Of a stretch of DNA of 64,000 bases, positions 26,790 through 36,085 are shown one piece after another. Source of the stretch: Sulfitobacter sp. F26204. GTDB taxonomy: Bacteria; Pseudomonadota; Alphaproteobacteria; Rhodobacterales; Rhodobacteraceae. Location of the stretch: the NCBI RefSeq assembly GCF_026410305.1, contig NZ_JAPMLQ010000006.1:117848-181847 (forward strand). Reading direction: 5' to 3'. The position numbers were made by a program, and so were the translations under genes. A model generated the notes under the pieces. It saw only the letters and a program-made list of their open reading frames with translations, was not told the DNA's origin and made no database searches. Each line of letters opens with the position of its first letter. Within the stretch, counting starts at the first letter, position 1.

Positions 26790-28502
26790 TCAGTCCCGTT
26801 TGCCGGCAAACCGTGCGCTCCATTCGGTGACATTGTCATCGGTGATTTTTGCAAACAGAACTTCGGGCACTTCAAAGCTGTGGCCAACCGCCAGGCGGGT
26901 CAGGGCAGCGGGAACATCATCCGGCCATGGTGCATCTTCGACCTTCATCGCGGCAAGCATGGAGGCCGAGGCATCTGGCATAAAGGGCGCGGCCAGAGTC
27001 GCGTAAAGCGGGATCAGGTTCAAAGCCAAACGTACCTGAGCCGCCGCTTTGTCGGGATCCGTCTTGAAGGTGGTCCAGGGCGCTTGGGCTTGCAAATATT
27101 CGTTGCCCGCCGCCCATATCGCCCGCAGTTCCTGTGCGGATTTGCGCACCTCGATGGCATCCATATGGTCCTGATACCGGGCCACACGTGCGGTCAGGTC
27201 CGCAATCAAGGCCTCTTCGGAGGCACCAAAGCTGCCCCCTGCTGGAACCGATTCACCGAATTTCGAGCGGCAAAACTTGGTGATACGACTGATGAAATTG
27301 CCCAGCACATCGGCAAGATCCTTGTTCGCCGAACTCTGGAAATTCTCCCATGTGAATTCCGCATCCGAGGTTTCGGGCGCATGGCTGAGCAGCCACCAAC
27401 GCCAATAATCGGCAGGCAGGATTTCAAGTGCCTGATCCATAAAGACGCCGCGCCCGCGCGACGTGGAAAACTGCCCACCGTCGTAGGTCAGGTAGTTGAA
27501 GGACTTGATATAATCCACCAGCTTCCAGGGCTCGCCGGACCCCATGATCGTTGCCGGAAAGCTGAGCGTATGGAAGGGGACGTTGTCCTTGCCCATGAAC
27601 TGGGTATAGCGCACGTCATCGGCACCTTTGTCGGTACGCCACCAGCGTTGCCAATCCCGGCCCTTGCCTGCATCGACCCATTCCTGGGATGAGGCGATAT
27701 ATTCAATCGGCGCGTCAAACCAGACGTAGAACACTTTGCCCTCCATCCCGGGCCAGGGGGCATCGCCCCGCTTGACCGGGACGCCCCAATCGAGGTCACG
27801 GGTGATGCCGCGGTCTTGCAAACCGTCACCGTCATGCAGCCATTTGCGCGCGATTGAGGTCGTCAGGATCGGCCAATCGTCTTTGGTGTTGATCCAGGTA
27901 TCCAGCTGGTCCTTCATCTTGCTTTGACGCAGGAAAAGATGTTTGGTGTCGCGCATTTCCAGATCAGTGGAGCCAGAAATCGTGCTGCGCGGCTCGATCA
28001 GGTCGACCGGGTCGAGTTGTTTGGTGCAATTGTCACATTGATCCCCGCGCGCAGAGTCAAAACCGCAGTTGGGGCAGGTACCTTCGATGTAACGATCGGG
28101 CAGGAACCTGCCGTCGGCAATTGAAAAGACCTGTTTTTCGGTAACTTCCTCGATCAGACCCTGATCCGCAAGTACGCCTGCAAAATGCTGGGTCAAGGCA
28201 TGGTTCTGCTTTGACGAAGAGCGTCCGAAATGGTCAAAAGACATGCCGAACCGGGTTGCGATATCCGCCTGGATCTCGTGCATTTCAGCGCAGTATTCAG
28301 CGACAGGCTGACCGGCTTTGGCCGCGGCAAGTTCGGCCGGGGTGCCATGTTCATCGGTCGCACAAAGAAACAGGACCTCATGGCCACGCGCCCGCAGATA
28401 GCGGGCATAAAGATCGGCGGGCAGTTGGCTGCCGACGAGATTGCCAAGGTGTTTGATGCCATTGATATATGGGATGGCGGAGGTGATGAGGTGGCGGGCC
28501 AT
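26790..28502 (-). CDS. metG: Methionyl-tRNA synthetase
   Basis: A 570-residue class I aminoacyl-tRNA synthetase that charges tRNA-Met. The HIGH-equivalent is [12 protein letters not shown] (11-22). A zinc knuckle is formed by C143, C146, C156 and C159. The KMSKS position carries QFSTSRG (344-350), in which both lysines of the consensus are replaced. The C-terminal anticodon-binding helical domain is present; there is no EMAP-like tail. AAAGGAAG precedes ATG 28502. Essential housekeeping gene. Confidence 0.97.
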   Translation of the reverse strand: MARHLITSAIPYINGIKHLGNLVGSQLPADLYARYLRARGHEVLFLCATDEHGTPAELAAAKAGQPVAEYCAEMHEIQADIATRFGMSFDHFGRSSSKQNHALTQHFAGVLADQGLIEEVTEKQVFSIADGRFLPDRYIEGTCPNCGFDSARGDQCDNCTKQLDPVDLIEPRSTISGSTDLEMRDTKHLFLRQSKMKDQLDTWINTKDDWPILTTSIARKWLHDGDGLQDRGITRDLDWGVPVKRGDAPWPGMEGKVFYVWFDAPIEYIASSQEWVDAGKGRDWQRWWRTDKGADDVRYTQFMGKDNVPFHTLSFPATIMGSGEPWKLVDYIKSFNYLTYDGGQFSTSRGRGVFMDQALEILPADYWRWWLLSHAPETSDAEFTWENFQSSANKDLADVLGNFISRITKFCRSKFGESVPAGGSFGASEEALIADLTARVARYQDHMDAIEVRKSAQELRAIWAAGNEYLQAQAPWTTFKTDPDKAAAQVRLALNLIPLYATLAAPFMPDASASMLAAMKVEDAPWPDDVPAALTRLAVGHSFEVPEVLFAKITDDNVTEWSARFAGKRD

Positions 28503-28569
28503 GAATCTTCCTTTGGGCGGTTGTGCCTGACATAGACCGAGCGGACCGCAGGATCAATTGGCCATGGGC

Positions 28570-29793
28570 CTAACGTTTATTGCGATCCTTGCGCAGCAGT
28601 CGCCCCACAACAAAGGAGGTGCGCGGCGCATAGATATAGGGTGTGCGTTTGGCCCGTGCGGGACGGGCGCGCATCCGCAGGATACCAAACACAACCAACA
28701 GCGCATGTCCGACGGAAATCATCGCAAAGAGGGCTGCGGGCCCATATCCTTCGATCAGGACAGAGGCTATGTAGGGTGCAAAAATCGCACCCGTCGCGAA
28801 CCAGAACATCAGGGCAGCAGAGAGTTCGACGCGTTCGTCATCGCTGGCAAAGTCATGGGCATGAGCGGCGGCAACAGAAAAAATCGGAAAGGTAGTAAAA
28901 CCAAACAGCGCCGCAGACAGCATGACGCCATTGGTACCGAGGTCACTGGACATCATCGTGACGCCGCAACTGAAGATGGCTGCAACCGACAGCCAGACCA
29001 GTACCCAGCGCCGGTCGTATTTGTCGGCAAGCCAGCCGACCGGAAATTGCGCCAAGGCACCGCCCAGCACGAAAGCCGACAGAAACCAGGCGATTTGTCC
29101 GGCGCTTAGCCCGACTTCCTGACCATAGATCGGACCGACCATTCGAAACGAGGCGCTTGACAGGGCGGCGACAATGACCGCGGCAGCGGCAAGGGGCGAG
29201 CGATCATAGGCAAGACGAGGCCGCAATCGCGGGGATGCGGGGGTTTCGGGCGGTTTGATTGTCGTCAAGGTCAGCGGCAACAGGGCGGCGCAACACCCGA
29301 TGGCCAAAAGGTTGTAGGACACATAAGATGCTGGTGCGAGGATACCGACGATCATCTGCGCACCCAGACTGCCAAGCATATCGACAACGCGGTAGATGCC
29401 CATGGTACGGCCGCGGGTTTCGTTTGTGACCTTGGCTTGTAACCAGGCCTCGATGACCGTGTAGCATCCGGCGACACAAAGACCGGATGCCATGCGCATA
29501 ATACCCCATGCATAGGCATCAATCACAAGCATATGCGCCATCAACCCAATTGCGCCCATGGCCGTAAAGGCTGCAAAGGCACGGCTGTGTCCAACGGACC
29601 CCATCAGGCGTGGCGCCCACCAGCAGCCAATGAAGAAGCCCAGAAAATGTGCCGAACCCAGCATGCCGATTTCCTGGCGGGAGAAGCCGAGGACCGAACC
29701 CGACAAAACGTCAATTGGTCCGACGCCTCCTGAAGAAAGCTGCAGCAACAGAACTGAAAAGAATAGGGCAGCAAAGGATATGAGAAGGCGCAT
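28570..29793 (-). CDS. Major facilitator superfamily transporter
   Basis: A 407-residue protein with about twelve transmembrane segments, starting at ATG 29793, where the first helix (LLISFAALFFSVLLLQLSSGG) begins; earlier in-frame codons give a non-hydrophobic leader. GRTMGIYRVVDMLGSLGAQ and LADKYDRRWVL are the inter-helix MFS motifs. The layout resembles the YcaD/quinolone-resistance-like group found in Rhodobacteraceae. The substrate is unknown. It lies 67 bases beyond the metG start on the same strand and is divergent from the aldo/keto reductase. Confidence 0.87.
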   Translation of the reverse strand: MRLLISFAALFFSVLLLQLSSGGVGPIDVLSGSVLGFSRQEIGMLGSAHFLGFFIGCWWAPRLMGSVGHSRAFAAFTAMGAIGLMAHMLVIDAYAWGIMRMASGLCVAGCYTVIEAWLQAKVTNETRGRTMGIYRVVDMLGSLGAQMIVGILAPASYVSYNLLAIGCCAALLPLTLTTIKPPETPASPRLRPRLAYDRSPLAAAAVIVAALSSASFRMVGPIYGQEVGLSAGQIAWFLSAFVLGGALAQFPVGWLADKYDRRWVLVWLSVAAIFSCGVTMMSSDLGTNGVMLSAALFGFTTFPIFSVAAAHAHDFASDDERVELSAALMFWFATGAIFAPYIASVLIEGYGPAALFAMISVGHALLVVFGILRMRARPARAKRTPYIYAPRTSFVVGRLLRKDRNKR

Positions 29794-29996
29794 AAAAGGA
29801 CTTAGGCATTTTTGGCAGGGGAACCAAAGTGAAAAACGCAAGGCATGTGAAATGGTGTCAGATCCTTGGGAGCAGACGGGTGAAAGCGTTTGTCCGGTTG
29901 CAGGCTTCGCACAGCGCTGTTTACGCTTGAAGGTGCGCAATAGGACCTTAGGGTGCAGTCAAAGTTTTACGGTGCCGACACAATGGGAATACAGAG

Positions 29997-31040
29997 ATGA
30001 AAATGAACAATCTTGGTGGCAGCGGTCTGCTGGTTTCGGAGCTTTGTCTGGGATCCATGACCTGGGGGACGCAGAACACTGCGGAGGAGGCACACGCACA
30101 GATTGATCATGCGTTGGATGCCGGAATCAATTTTATCGACACAGCCGAGATGTATCCGGTCAATCCCGTCAGCGCCCATACCGTGGGTCGTACAGAGCAG
30201 ATCATCGGTCAGTGGCTGGAAAAAGACAAACGTCGCAAGGAGGTGATTCTGGCGACAAAACATTCCGGTGAAGGCCTTGAACATGTGCGCGACGGCGCAC
30301 CGATCTCATCCAAGACAATTGCGGCAACGATTGAAGGGTCGCTGCGCCGGCTCAAGACCGACTACATTGATCTCTACCAGTTCCACTGGCCCAACCGCGG
30401 AAGCTATATGTTCCGGAACAACTGGCGGTTTGATCCTTCAAATCAGGACCGGACTGAAACGATTGCCCATATGGAAGATGCGATGGCGGCCCTGCAGGCC
30501 GAGGTCGAGCGTGGCACGATCCGGCATTTTGGATTGAGCAATGAAAGCGCCTGGGGCATGACGATGTGGTCGCAGATGGCAAAGCAAACGGGCGGGCCCC
30601 GGCCGATTTCGATTCAGAATGAATATTCGTTGATGTGCCGCATGGCGGATACGGATGTGGCAGAGGCGTGTATCAATGAAAACATTGATATGTTTGCATT
30701 TTCTCCGATGGCGACCGGGTTGTTGACGGGCAAATATCAAGGTGGCGCTGTACCTGAAGGGTCGCGTTTGTCGCTGAATCCCGATCTTGGTGGACGCAAG
30801 GGGCCGCGTGCTTTCGAGGCAGTCGATGCCTATTTGAAAGTGGCAGCAGATCACGGGCTGGATCCGGTGCATATGGCGCTGGCATGGTGTTGTCAGCGTT
30901 CCTTTGTCGGGTCCGTGATCTTTGGTGCGACATCGATGGGGCAATTGGAAGTGGCTCTTGGGTCAACACAGGTAACGCTGGATAACGCGGTTTTCGAAGC
31001 GTTGGACGAGGTCAACAGGACACATCCCTTGCCCTATTGA
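29997..31040 (+). CDS. Aldo/keto reductase, Tas-like
   Basis: A 347-residue NAD(P)H-dependent oxidoreductase with a TIM-barrel fold. The catalytic tetrad is visible: D48 and Y53 in IDTAEMYP, K88 in ATKHS, and the histidine of YQFHWPNRG. The N-terminal segment is very like E. coli Tas (same AEMYPV motif and the following substrate loop). The cofactor-binding end SVIFGATSMGQLE is intact. Located between a divergent MFS gene and the carnitine operon; a role in that pathway is possible but not shown. The physiological substrate is unknown. Confidence 0.92.
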   Translation: MKMNNLGGSGLLVSELCLGSMTWGTQNTAEEAHAQIDHALDAGINFIDTAEMYPVNPVSAHTVGRTEQIIGQWLEKDKRRKEVILATKHSGEGLEHVRDGAPISSKTIAATIEGSLRRLKTDYIDLYQFHWPNRGSYMFRNNWRFDPSNQDRTETIAHMEDAMAALQAEVERGTIRHFGLSNESAWGMTMWSQMAKQTGGPRPISIQNEYSLMCRMADTDVAEACINENIDMFAFSPMATGLLTGKYQGGAVPEGSRLSLNPDLGGRKGPRAFEAVDAYLKVAADHGLDPVHMALAWCCQRSFVGSVIFGATSMGQLEVALGSTQVTLDNAVFEALDEVNRTHPLPY

Positions 31041-31203
31041 GCGCGGCGGAAACTTCGCGACGTTTCCCACCGGATTCTTTGAAGGAACACCCATCGGCCA
31101 TCTGTGTCGTTACGGATGTTTCAAGCAGTCGTTTTCGGCATGGCCTTCGGACGCTGCCTGTCGCATGCTTTGACCCAAATGCTCTGATCAAGGAACGCCT
31201 CCT

Positions 31204-32112
31204 ATGCCTCTCACGATGAACCGCGACGTTTTTGTCACCTGTGCCGTGACCGGCTCTGGCAGTACTCAGGACCGCAGCCCGCATGTGCCGCGCTCACCTG
31301 AACAAATTGCTAACAGTGCGATTGCGGCGGCAAAGGCGGGGGCGGCGGTGGTGCATTGCCATGTGCGCGATCCGGAGACAGGGCAACCAAGCCGAGATCT
31401 GAAACTATATCGTGAAGTCACCGAACGCATTCGCGACAGCGACACGGATGTGGTGTTGAACCTGACCGCCGGCATGGGCGGTGACATCGTGTTTGGCGAT
31501 GTGGAAAATCCGTTTCCAACCCGCGAGGGGACGGACATGGTGGGGGCGAGCGAGCGGGTGGCGCATATCGCCGAGTGCCTGCCGGAAATCTGCACGCTGG
31601 ACTGCGGCACGATGAATTTTGCCGAAGCCGATTATGTGATGACCAACACGCCGGGCATGCTGACCGCCATGGGCGGGATGATGACCAAGCTGGGCGTGAA
31701 ACCCGAGATCGAAGCCTTTGACACGGGCCATTTGTGGTATGCAAAACAATTGGTTGCGGACGGTGTTCTGGACGCGCCTGCGCTGGTGCAATTGTGCATG
31801 GGGGTGCCATGGGGCGCGCCGGATGACCTCAATACCTTTATGGCGATGGTCAACAATGTGCCGTCAGACTGGACGTTTTCGGGCTTTGGTCTGGGGCGCA
31901 ATCAGATGGCCTATGTCGCGGCATCTGTGCTGGCGGGCGGCAATGTGCGCGTGGGGCTTGAGGATAACCTCTGGCTTGAGAAAGGTGTGCTGGCCGAGAA
32001 TTACCAACTTGTCGAACGCGCGGTATCCATCATCGAAAACATGGGTGCGCGGGTGATCGGGCCGGAAGCGGTACGTGAGAAACTGGGGCTGAGCAAGCGT
32101 GCACCGAAGTGA
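31204..32112 (+). CDS. BKACE-family beta-keto acid cleavage enzyme (dehydrocarnitine cleavage)
   Basis: A 302-residue zinc enzyme of the 3-keto-5-aminohexanoate cleavage (DUF849/BKACE) family. Zinc-binding H51 and H53 are in VVHCHVRDP, and FDTGHLWYA and GLGRNQMAYVA are conserved family blocks. With acetyl-CoA these enzymes split a beta-keto acid into acetoacetate and a new CoA ester. Next to a carnitine dehydrogenase the expected reaction is 3-dehydrocarnitine plus acetyl-CoA to betainyl-CoA plus acetoacetate. AAGGA precedes ATG 31204 by nine bases. The stop overlaps the next gene (GTGA). Confidence 0.9.
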   Translation: MPLTMNRDVFVTCAVTGSGSTQDRSPHVPRSPEQIANSAIAAAKAGAAVVHCHVRDPETGQPSRDLKLYREVTERIRDSDTDVVLNLTAGMGGDIVFGDVENPFPTREGTDMVGASERVAHIAECLPEICTLDCGTMNFAEADYVMTNTPGMLTAMGGMMTKLGVKPEIEAFDTGHLWYAKQLVADGVLDAPALVQLCMGVPWGAPDDLNTFMAMVNNVPSDWTFSGFGLGRNQMAYVAASVLAGGNVRVGLEDNLWLEKGVLAENYQLVERAVSIIENMGARVIGPEAVREKLGLSKRAPK

Positions 32113-32657
32113 ACGCAGACGCAGAAAATGGCCTGAAAACGGGGCGGCATCCTGCGTGCACCCCCGGTACACCCCCTGTGCACCGCCGCGGTGCAGCAGT
32201 GCTGGCGGCTTTGGCGCTGGCTGGTTGCGTGGCTGAACCCCCTGCGGATGTGGAAATCGGTTTTCGCAATCCGACAGCGGTGATTGCAGGGACCAGCCGG
32301 TTTGATGCGGCACGATTTGCCGGAGAATGGCAAACGGTGGCGTGTTTGGGACGTTGCGCCGGGTCGGTGCGTTATCTTGCGGCAACGGACGGCGTGTATC
32401 TGCGCCGCACTGCCGGGGGTGATACGCCCTATCTGATTGCGGCACCGGGCGTGTTGCGCCGGACGGGTGCGGAGGAAACGCTGGTGGTGATGTGGGTTGA
32501 TGAGGGCTTTCGCACGGCGGCCATCGGTGATGCGGATGGGCGCTGGGCGGCGGTGCTGGATCGTTCGGGCAAACCGGGAGCGGACCGCGTCAAAGCGGCG
32601 ATGGAAATTCTGGATTTCAACGGCTGGGATGTCAGCCAATTACGAAAGATCAAGTGA
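32109..32657 (+). CDS. Lipocalin-like lipoprotein in the carnitine operon
   Basis: Up to 182 residues. An internal GTG at 32178 would give a shorter, cleaner lipoprotein signal (HRRGAAVLAALALAGC) than the GTG at 32109 that overlaps the BKACE stop; either start is possible. The lipobox LALAGC predicts lipid attachment and an outer-membrane or periplasmic location. FAGEWQTVACLGRC is the lipocalin GxW strand, and the end, ILDFNGWDVSQLRKI, matches Blc-type lipocalins. Both ends overlap pathway genes, so it is co-translated with them. A lipoprotein inside a cytosolic catabolic operon is unusual; it may bind a ligand such as acylcarnitine, which is speculation. Confidence 0.75.
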   Translation: MNADAENGLKTGRHPACTPGTPPVHRRGAAVLAALALAGCVAEPPADVEIGFRNPTAVIAGTSRFDAARFAGEWQTVACLGRCAGSVRYLAATDGVYLRRTAGGDTPYLIAAPGVLRRTGAEETLVVMWVDEGFRTAAIGDADGRWAAVLDRSGKPGADRVKAAMEILDFNGWDVSQLRKIK

Positions 32658-34129
32658 TGACAAGAACGGCAGCGATTATTGGGGGCGGCGTGATCGGCGG
32701 CGGCTGGGCGGCGCGGTTTGTGCTGAACGGCTGGAACGTACAGGTTTTTGACCCGGACCCGCAGGCGGAGCGCAAGATTGGCGAAGTGATGGCCAATGCG
32801 CGGCGCTCCCTGCCGGGGCTGACCGATGTGGCCCTGCCGGATGAGGGGCGTTTGAGCTTTCACGCCACGATTGCCGAGGCTGTCGCTGGTGCCGAGTGGA
32901 TACAGGAGAGCGTGCCGGAGCGGCTGGAGATCAAGCACGCGACGTTTGCAGAGGTGCAGGCGGCCTGTGACGAGGGGGCCGTGATCGGGTCGTCCACGTC
33001 TGGTTTCAAGCCAAGCGAGTTGCAACAGGGCGCGGCAAGGCCGGGGCAGATCATGGTCGCGCATCCGTTCAACCCGGTGTACCTGCTGCCACTGATTGAA
33101 CTGGTGCCGGGTGAGGCCGGGGAAGCGGCGCTTATCGAGCGCGCCAAGGCGATACTTTCTGCGCTGGGGATGCATGCGCTGCATTTGAAGAAAGAGATTG
33201 ATGCCCATGTGGCGGATCGGTTTTTGGAAGCGGTCTGGCGCGAGGCACTGTGGCTGGTCAAGGACGGGATTGCGACAACCGAGGAGATCGACGACGCAAT
33301 CCGGTATGGCTTTGGCATCCGCTGGGCGCAGATGGGATTATTCGAGACCTACCGCGTGGCCGGTGGCGAAGCAGGGATGAAGCATTTCATCGCGCAATTC
33401 GGTCCCTGCCTGAGTTGGCCATGGACCAAGCTGATGGATGTGCCGGAGTTGACGGACGAATTGGTGGATAGGATCGCGGAGCAATCGGATGCGCAGTCTG
33501 GGATGCATTCCATTCGCGAATTGGAGCGCATCCGCGACAACAATCTGGTGACGGTGATGCGGGGGTTGAAGGCGCAGAACTGGGGCGCGGGAGCCTTGTT
33601 GAATGCGCAGGAAAGAATCATGCGCGAGGGCACAATATTGGGTGCGCATGCAGATGAGGTTGATGCGGATCAGCCGGTGCTGACGGCACGACGCACGGTG
33701 CCGCTGGATTGGACGGATTACAATGGTCACATGACCGAAAGCCGGTATCTACAGGCCTTCGCCGATGCGACGGACCGGTTTATGGAAATGATTGGCTGTG
33801 ATGCAGCCTATATTTCCAAGGGCGGGAGCTATTTCACTGCCGAGACCCATATCCGGCATCTGGACGAGGTGCATGCAGGCGCGGTGATCGAGATCACGAC
33901 GCAGGTGATTTTGGGCGCAGGCAAGAAGATGCATCTGTTTCATACCATGCGAGAGGGTGAACGGGTGCTGGCGACGGGAGAACATTTTCTGCTGCATGTG
34001 AGTTTGGAAACCCGCAAACCCTCGGTCCCGGCGCCGCAGATCGAGGCCGCCCTGACGTGGATTGCTGAGGGGCATGCGGGTTTGGCACCGCCTGAAGGTT
34101 TGGGACGTGGGATCGGCGCTGCGCGTTAG
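32657..34129 (+). CDS. lcdH: Carnitine 3-dehydrogenase fused to thioesterase
   Basis: A 490-residue bifunctional enzyme. Residues 1 to about 320 form a 3-hydroxyacyl-CoA dehydrogenase-like NAD domain with GGGVIGGGWAARF near the N-terminus and SSTSGFKPSELQ in the substrate region. After about residue 345 a hot-dog thioesterase domain follows (DWTDYNGHMTESRYLQ). The first part oxidises carnitine to 3-dehydrocarnitine. The second probably hydrolyses the betainyl-CoA formed by BKACE to glycine betaine. This fusion is known in alphaproteobacteria. ATG 32657 overlaps the lipocalin stop by one base (TGATG). It converges on the XRE gene with a four-base overlap of coding ends. Confidence 0.92.
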   Translation: MTRTAAIIGGGVIGGGWAARFVLNGWNVQVFDPDPQAERKIGEVMANARRSLPGLTDVALPDEGRLSFHATIAEAVAGAEWIQESVPERLEIKHATFAEVQAACDEGAVIGSSTSGFKPSELQQGAARPGQIMVAHPFNPVYLLPLIELVPGEAGEAALIERAKAILSALGMHALHLKKEIDAHVADRFLEAVWREALWLVKDGIATTEEIDDAIRYGFGIRWAQMGLFETYRVAGGEAGMKHFIAQFGPCLSWPWTKLMDVPELTDELVDRIAEQSDAQSGMHSIRELERIRDNNLVTVMRGLKAQNWGAGALLNAQERIMREGTILGAHADEVDADQPVLTARRTVPLDWTDYNGHMTESRYLQAFADATDRFMEMIGCDAAYISKGGSYFTAETHIRHLDEVHAGAVIEITTQVILGAGKKMHLFHTMREGERVLATGEHFLLHVSLETRKPSVPAPQIEAALTWIAEGHAGLAPPEGLGRGIGAAR

Positions 34130-34986
34130 CGGATCAGTTCGCGCATCTCTCGCAGCAGCTTCGGCGCATCGCGGGCAGTATGCTTGGCTTCCCGGATCAG
34201 GGTATCAAAATCGCCGGTAAAGGTTTCGACGCGGCGGCGGTCGCGAAACGCCATGTAATGACCACCTGTATAAAGCACGGCAAGCAGGGGACCAAAGATC
34301 GTGACCGGCGCGGAATAGAGGCGGCGAGCGTCGAATTGGTAGATCCGCAAGCGCGGATAAAGCTGTTCTGTCAGATGGATAAGCTGATCTGTCTGCTCCA
34401 TGCGGGTGGTGGCGGGCAGGCCCGCATAATAGCCCGTTCCCCGAATGAAGCTGTCGAATTCATAGAGGGGCAAGGCGATTTCATATTCGGACCCCGCATC
34501 ATGCATCCATTGAAGCCGGTCGCGTGATGCATTGATCGCCTGTTGTCTGGTGCGACCCAGATGCGGCCCATATTCCCAGTTCAGCATGGACTCCGTCTTG
34601 AGCATGTCAGGCAGGGTCGCTGGAACATGGCGTATCTTGTATCCTGCCGCCTCCCGGTGCCAGGCATAGATCTGTTCGTCGGCCTGGGCACGGGGGGCAT
34701 GGCTGACTTCGAAACTGTTGGAAAGCAGGTCAGCCGCGGTTTCGGGGCGGTCGGACAGACCGAGCAACCAATCACAGGACACGCCCAGAACGCTGGCGCA
34801 GGCAGCAACCACATGGGCGCTGGGCAGGCGGGTGCCCTTGTCACCCAGTGCCTGAGACAGGGTGGAGCGGTCGGTCTTGATCGCGCGGGCAAGCGCGCTT
34901 TGCGTCATATCCGACGCCTTGAGTGCCTGAGCGAGCCGCAGGCGAAAATCCCGTGCACGGCCGATTCTGTCGGAAATTATCTGCAT
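34126..34986 (-). CDS. XRE-family transcriptional regulator
   Basis: A 286-residue protein. The N-terminal helix-turn-helix is MTQSALARAIKTDRSTLSQAL (two halves, about residues 27-47). The large C-terminal domain (about 90-286, with aromatic-rich blocks) has no family I can name and probably senses a ligand. No ribosome binding site is seen before ATG 34986; instead a dyad GTGATA-AA-TATCAC begins four bases upstream, suggesting autoregulation. It converges on the carnitine operon and is divergent from the desaturase gene, so either may be its target. Typical bacterial carnitine regulators are of other families, so linkage to carnitine is unproven. Confidence 0.8.
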   Translation of the reverse strand: MQIISDRIGRARDFRLRLAQALKASDMTQSALARAIKTDRSTLSQALGDKGTRLPSAHVVAACASVLGVSCDWLLGLSDRPETAADLLSNSFEVSHAPRAQADEQIYAWHREAAGYKIRHVPATLPDMLKTESMLNWEYGPHLGRTRQQAINASRDRLQWMHDAGSEYEIALPLYEFDSFIRGTGYYAGLPATTRMEQTDQLIHLTEQLYPRLRIYQFDARRLYSAPVTIFGPLLAVLYTGGHYMAFRDRRRVETFTGDFDTLIREAKHTARDAPKLLREMRELIR

Positions 34987-34989
34987 ACG

Positions 34990-35003
34990 GTGATAAATAT
35001 CAC
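34990..35003. promoter_or_regulatory. Dyad GTGATA-AA-TATCAC between XRE and desaturase genes
   Basis: A perfect 6-2-6 inverted repeat immediately upstream of the XRE start codon, where a ribosome binding site would normally stand. It is about 80-115 bases before the divergent desaturase start. Likely operator for the XRE protein. Confidence 0.5.
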
Positions 35004-35105
35004 GCCTTCATGGCATTGTTAATCATTATTGGAATATCCAGACCATGAAAATTCACCCAATCTGACACGAGGCCATCAGAAATGGCAGGTTTTATAGGGA
35101 TCTCT

Positions 35106-36044
35106 ATGACGCAGACCGAAATGAGCGACATCCAACTGCCCCCGATTGCGATGAGCCAGCTAAACTGGCGCTGGCCGACCCTGGGAGTTTTGCTGGTTTG
35201 TCTTGTGGTCTGGGCCGGTGCCTTGATGTTGCCTGCAGGCTGGGGCGAGGTGCAATGGCTGATGCTGGTTCTTGCCCTGACGCTGCATTCCTCCTTCAGT
35301 CATGAAATCCTGCATGGCGGGCTGTTTCGCAAAACCTGGGCCAATACCCTGTTAGGGATATTCCAGCCCGGATTATGTGTACCCTATCTGCGGTTTCGGG
35401 CGTTGCATCTTGCGCATCACAGAGAGGCGCACCTGACCGACCCCTATGACGATCCCGAAAGTGCCTATCTTGATCCTGCGGTCTGGTCCCGTCTGCCTGC
35501 CTGGCAACAGAACCTGTTGCGGTTCAACAATACGTTGTTGGGGCGCATGATTGTTGGACCGGTGATCGGGATCGGGGCCTTTTTGCGCGATGATCTGCGG
35601 CGCATGAGGCGCGCAGAATGGGACGTGGTCTGGCATTGGCTGGCGCATCTGCCGGGGGTCTTGGTGACACTTTGGCTGGTGCACCTGTCTACGGTGCCGC
35701 TGTGGTCCTATGTTCTGGCCTGTTTCGGGGCGATGTCAGTGCTGCGGATCCGCACCTTTCTGGAGCACCGCGCCTATGTTCAAGCGGCCGGGCGCAGTGT
35801 CATCATCGAGGATCGTGGGATTCTGGCGTTTCTGTTTCTCAACAACAACTTCCATGCGGTCCATCATATGCATCCGCAGGTCGCCTGGTATGAACTGCCC
35901 CGCCTTTATCAGGCCCGCAAGGACCGGTTTGTGCGGATGAACCGGGGCTATGTCTTTGGATCCTATTGGCAGGTTTTTGCATTGTATTTTCTGCGCAGCA
36001 AGGACCCGGTTGCGCATCCGCTCTGGCAGGCCCCTGACGAATAG
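35106..36044 (+). CDS. Membrane fatty acid desaturase family protein
   Basis: About 312 residues from ATG 35106 (AGGGA five bases upstream); ATG 35082, in frame, is an alternative with GAGG nine bases before it. Three histidine clusters typical of membrane di-iron desaturases or hydroxylases are present: HEILHGG, HLAHHREAH and NNNFHAVHHMHP. Four or so hydrophobic segments surround them. The enzyme inserts a double bond or hydroxyl into a lipid chain in the inner membrane. Close relatives cover fatty acid, carotenoid and other lipid substrates; none can be chosen here. Confidence 0.87.
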   Translation: MTQTEMSDIQLPPIAMSQLNWRWPTLGVLLVCLVVWAGALMLPAGWGEVQWLMLVLALTLHSSFSHEILHGGLFRKTWANTLLGIFQPGLCVPYLRFRALHLAHHREAHLTDPYDDPESAYLDPAVWSRLPAWQQNLLRFNNTLLGRMIVGPVIGIGAFLRDDLRRMRRAEWDVVWHWLAHLPGVLVTLWLVHLSTVPLWSYVLACFGAMSVLRIRTFLEHRAYVQAAGRSVIIEDRGILAFLFLNNNFHAVHHMHPQVAWYELPRLYQARKDRFVRMNRGYVFGSYWQVFALYFLRSKDPVAHPLWQAPDE

Positions 36045-36085
36045 GCCTATAGGGAGGCATGATAGCCACCCAAACCGAGGCCTGG

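Noticed and set aside
31204..32112. Lysine-fermentation enzyme (3-keto-5-aminohexanoate cleavage)
   Set aside because: The other lysine-fermentation genes are absent and the gene is coupled to a carnitine dehydrogenase, so dehydrocarnitine cleavage fits better.
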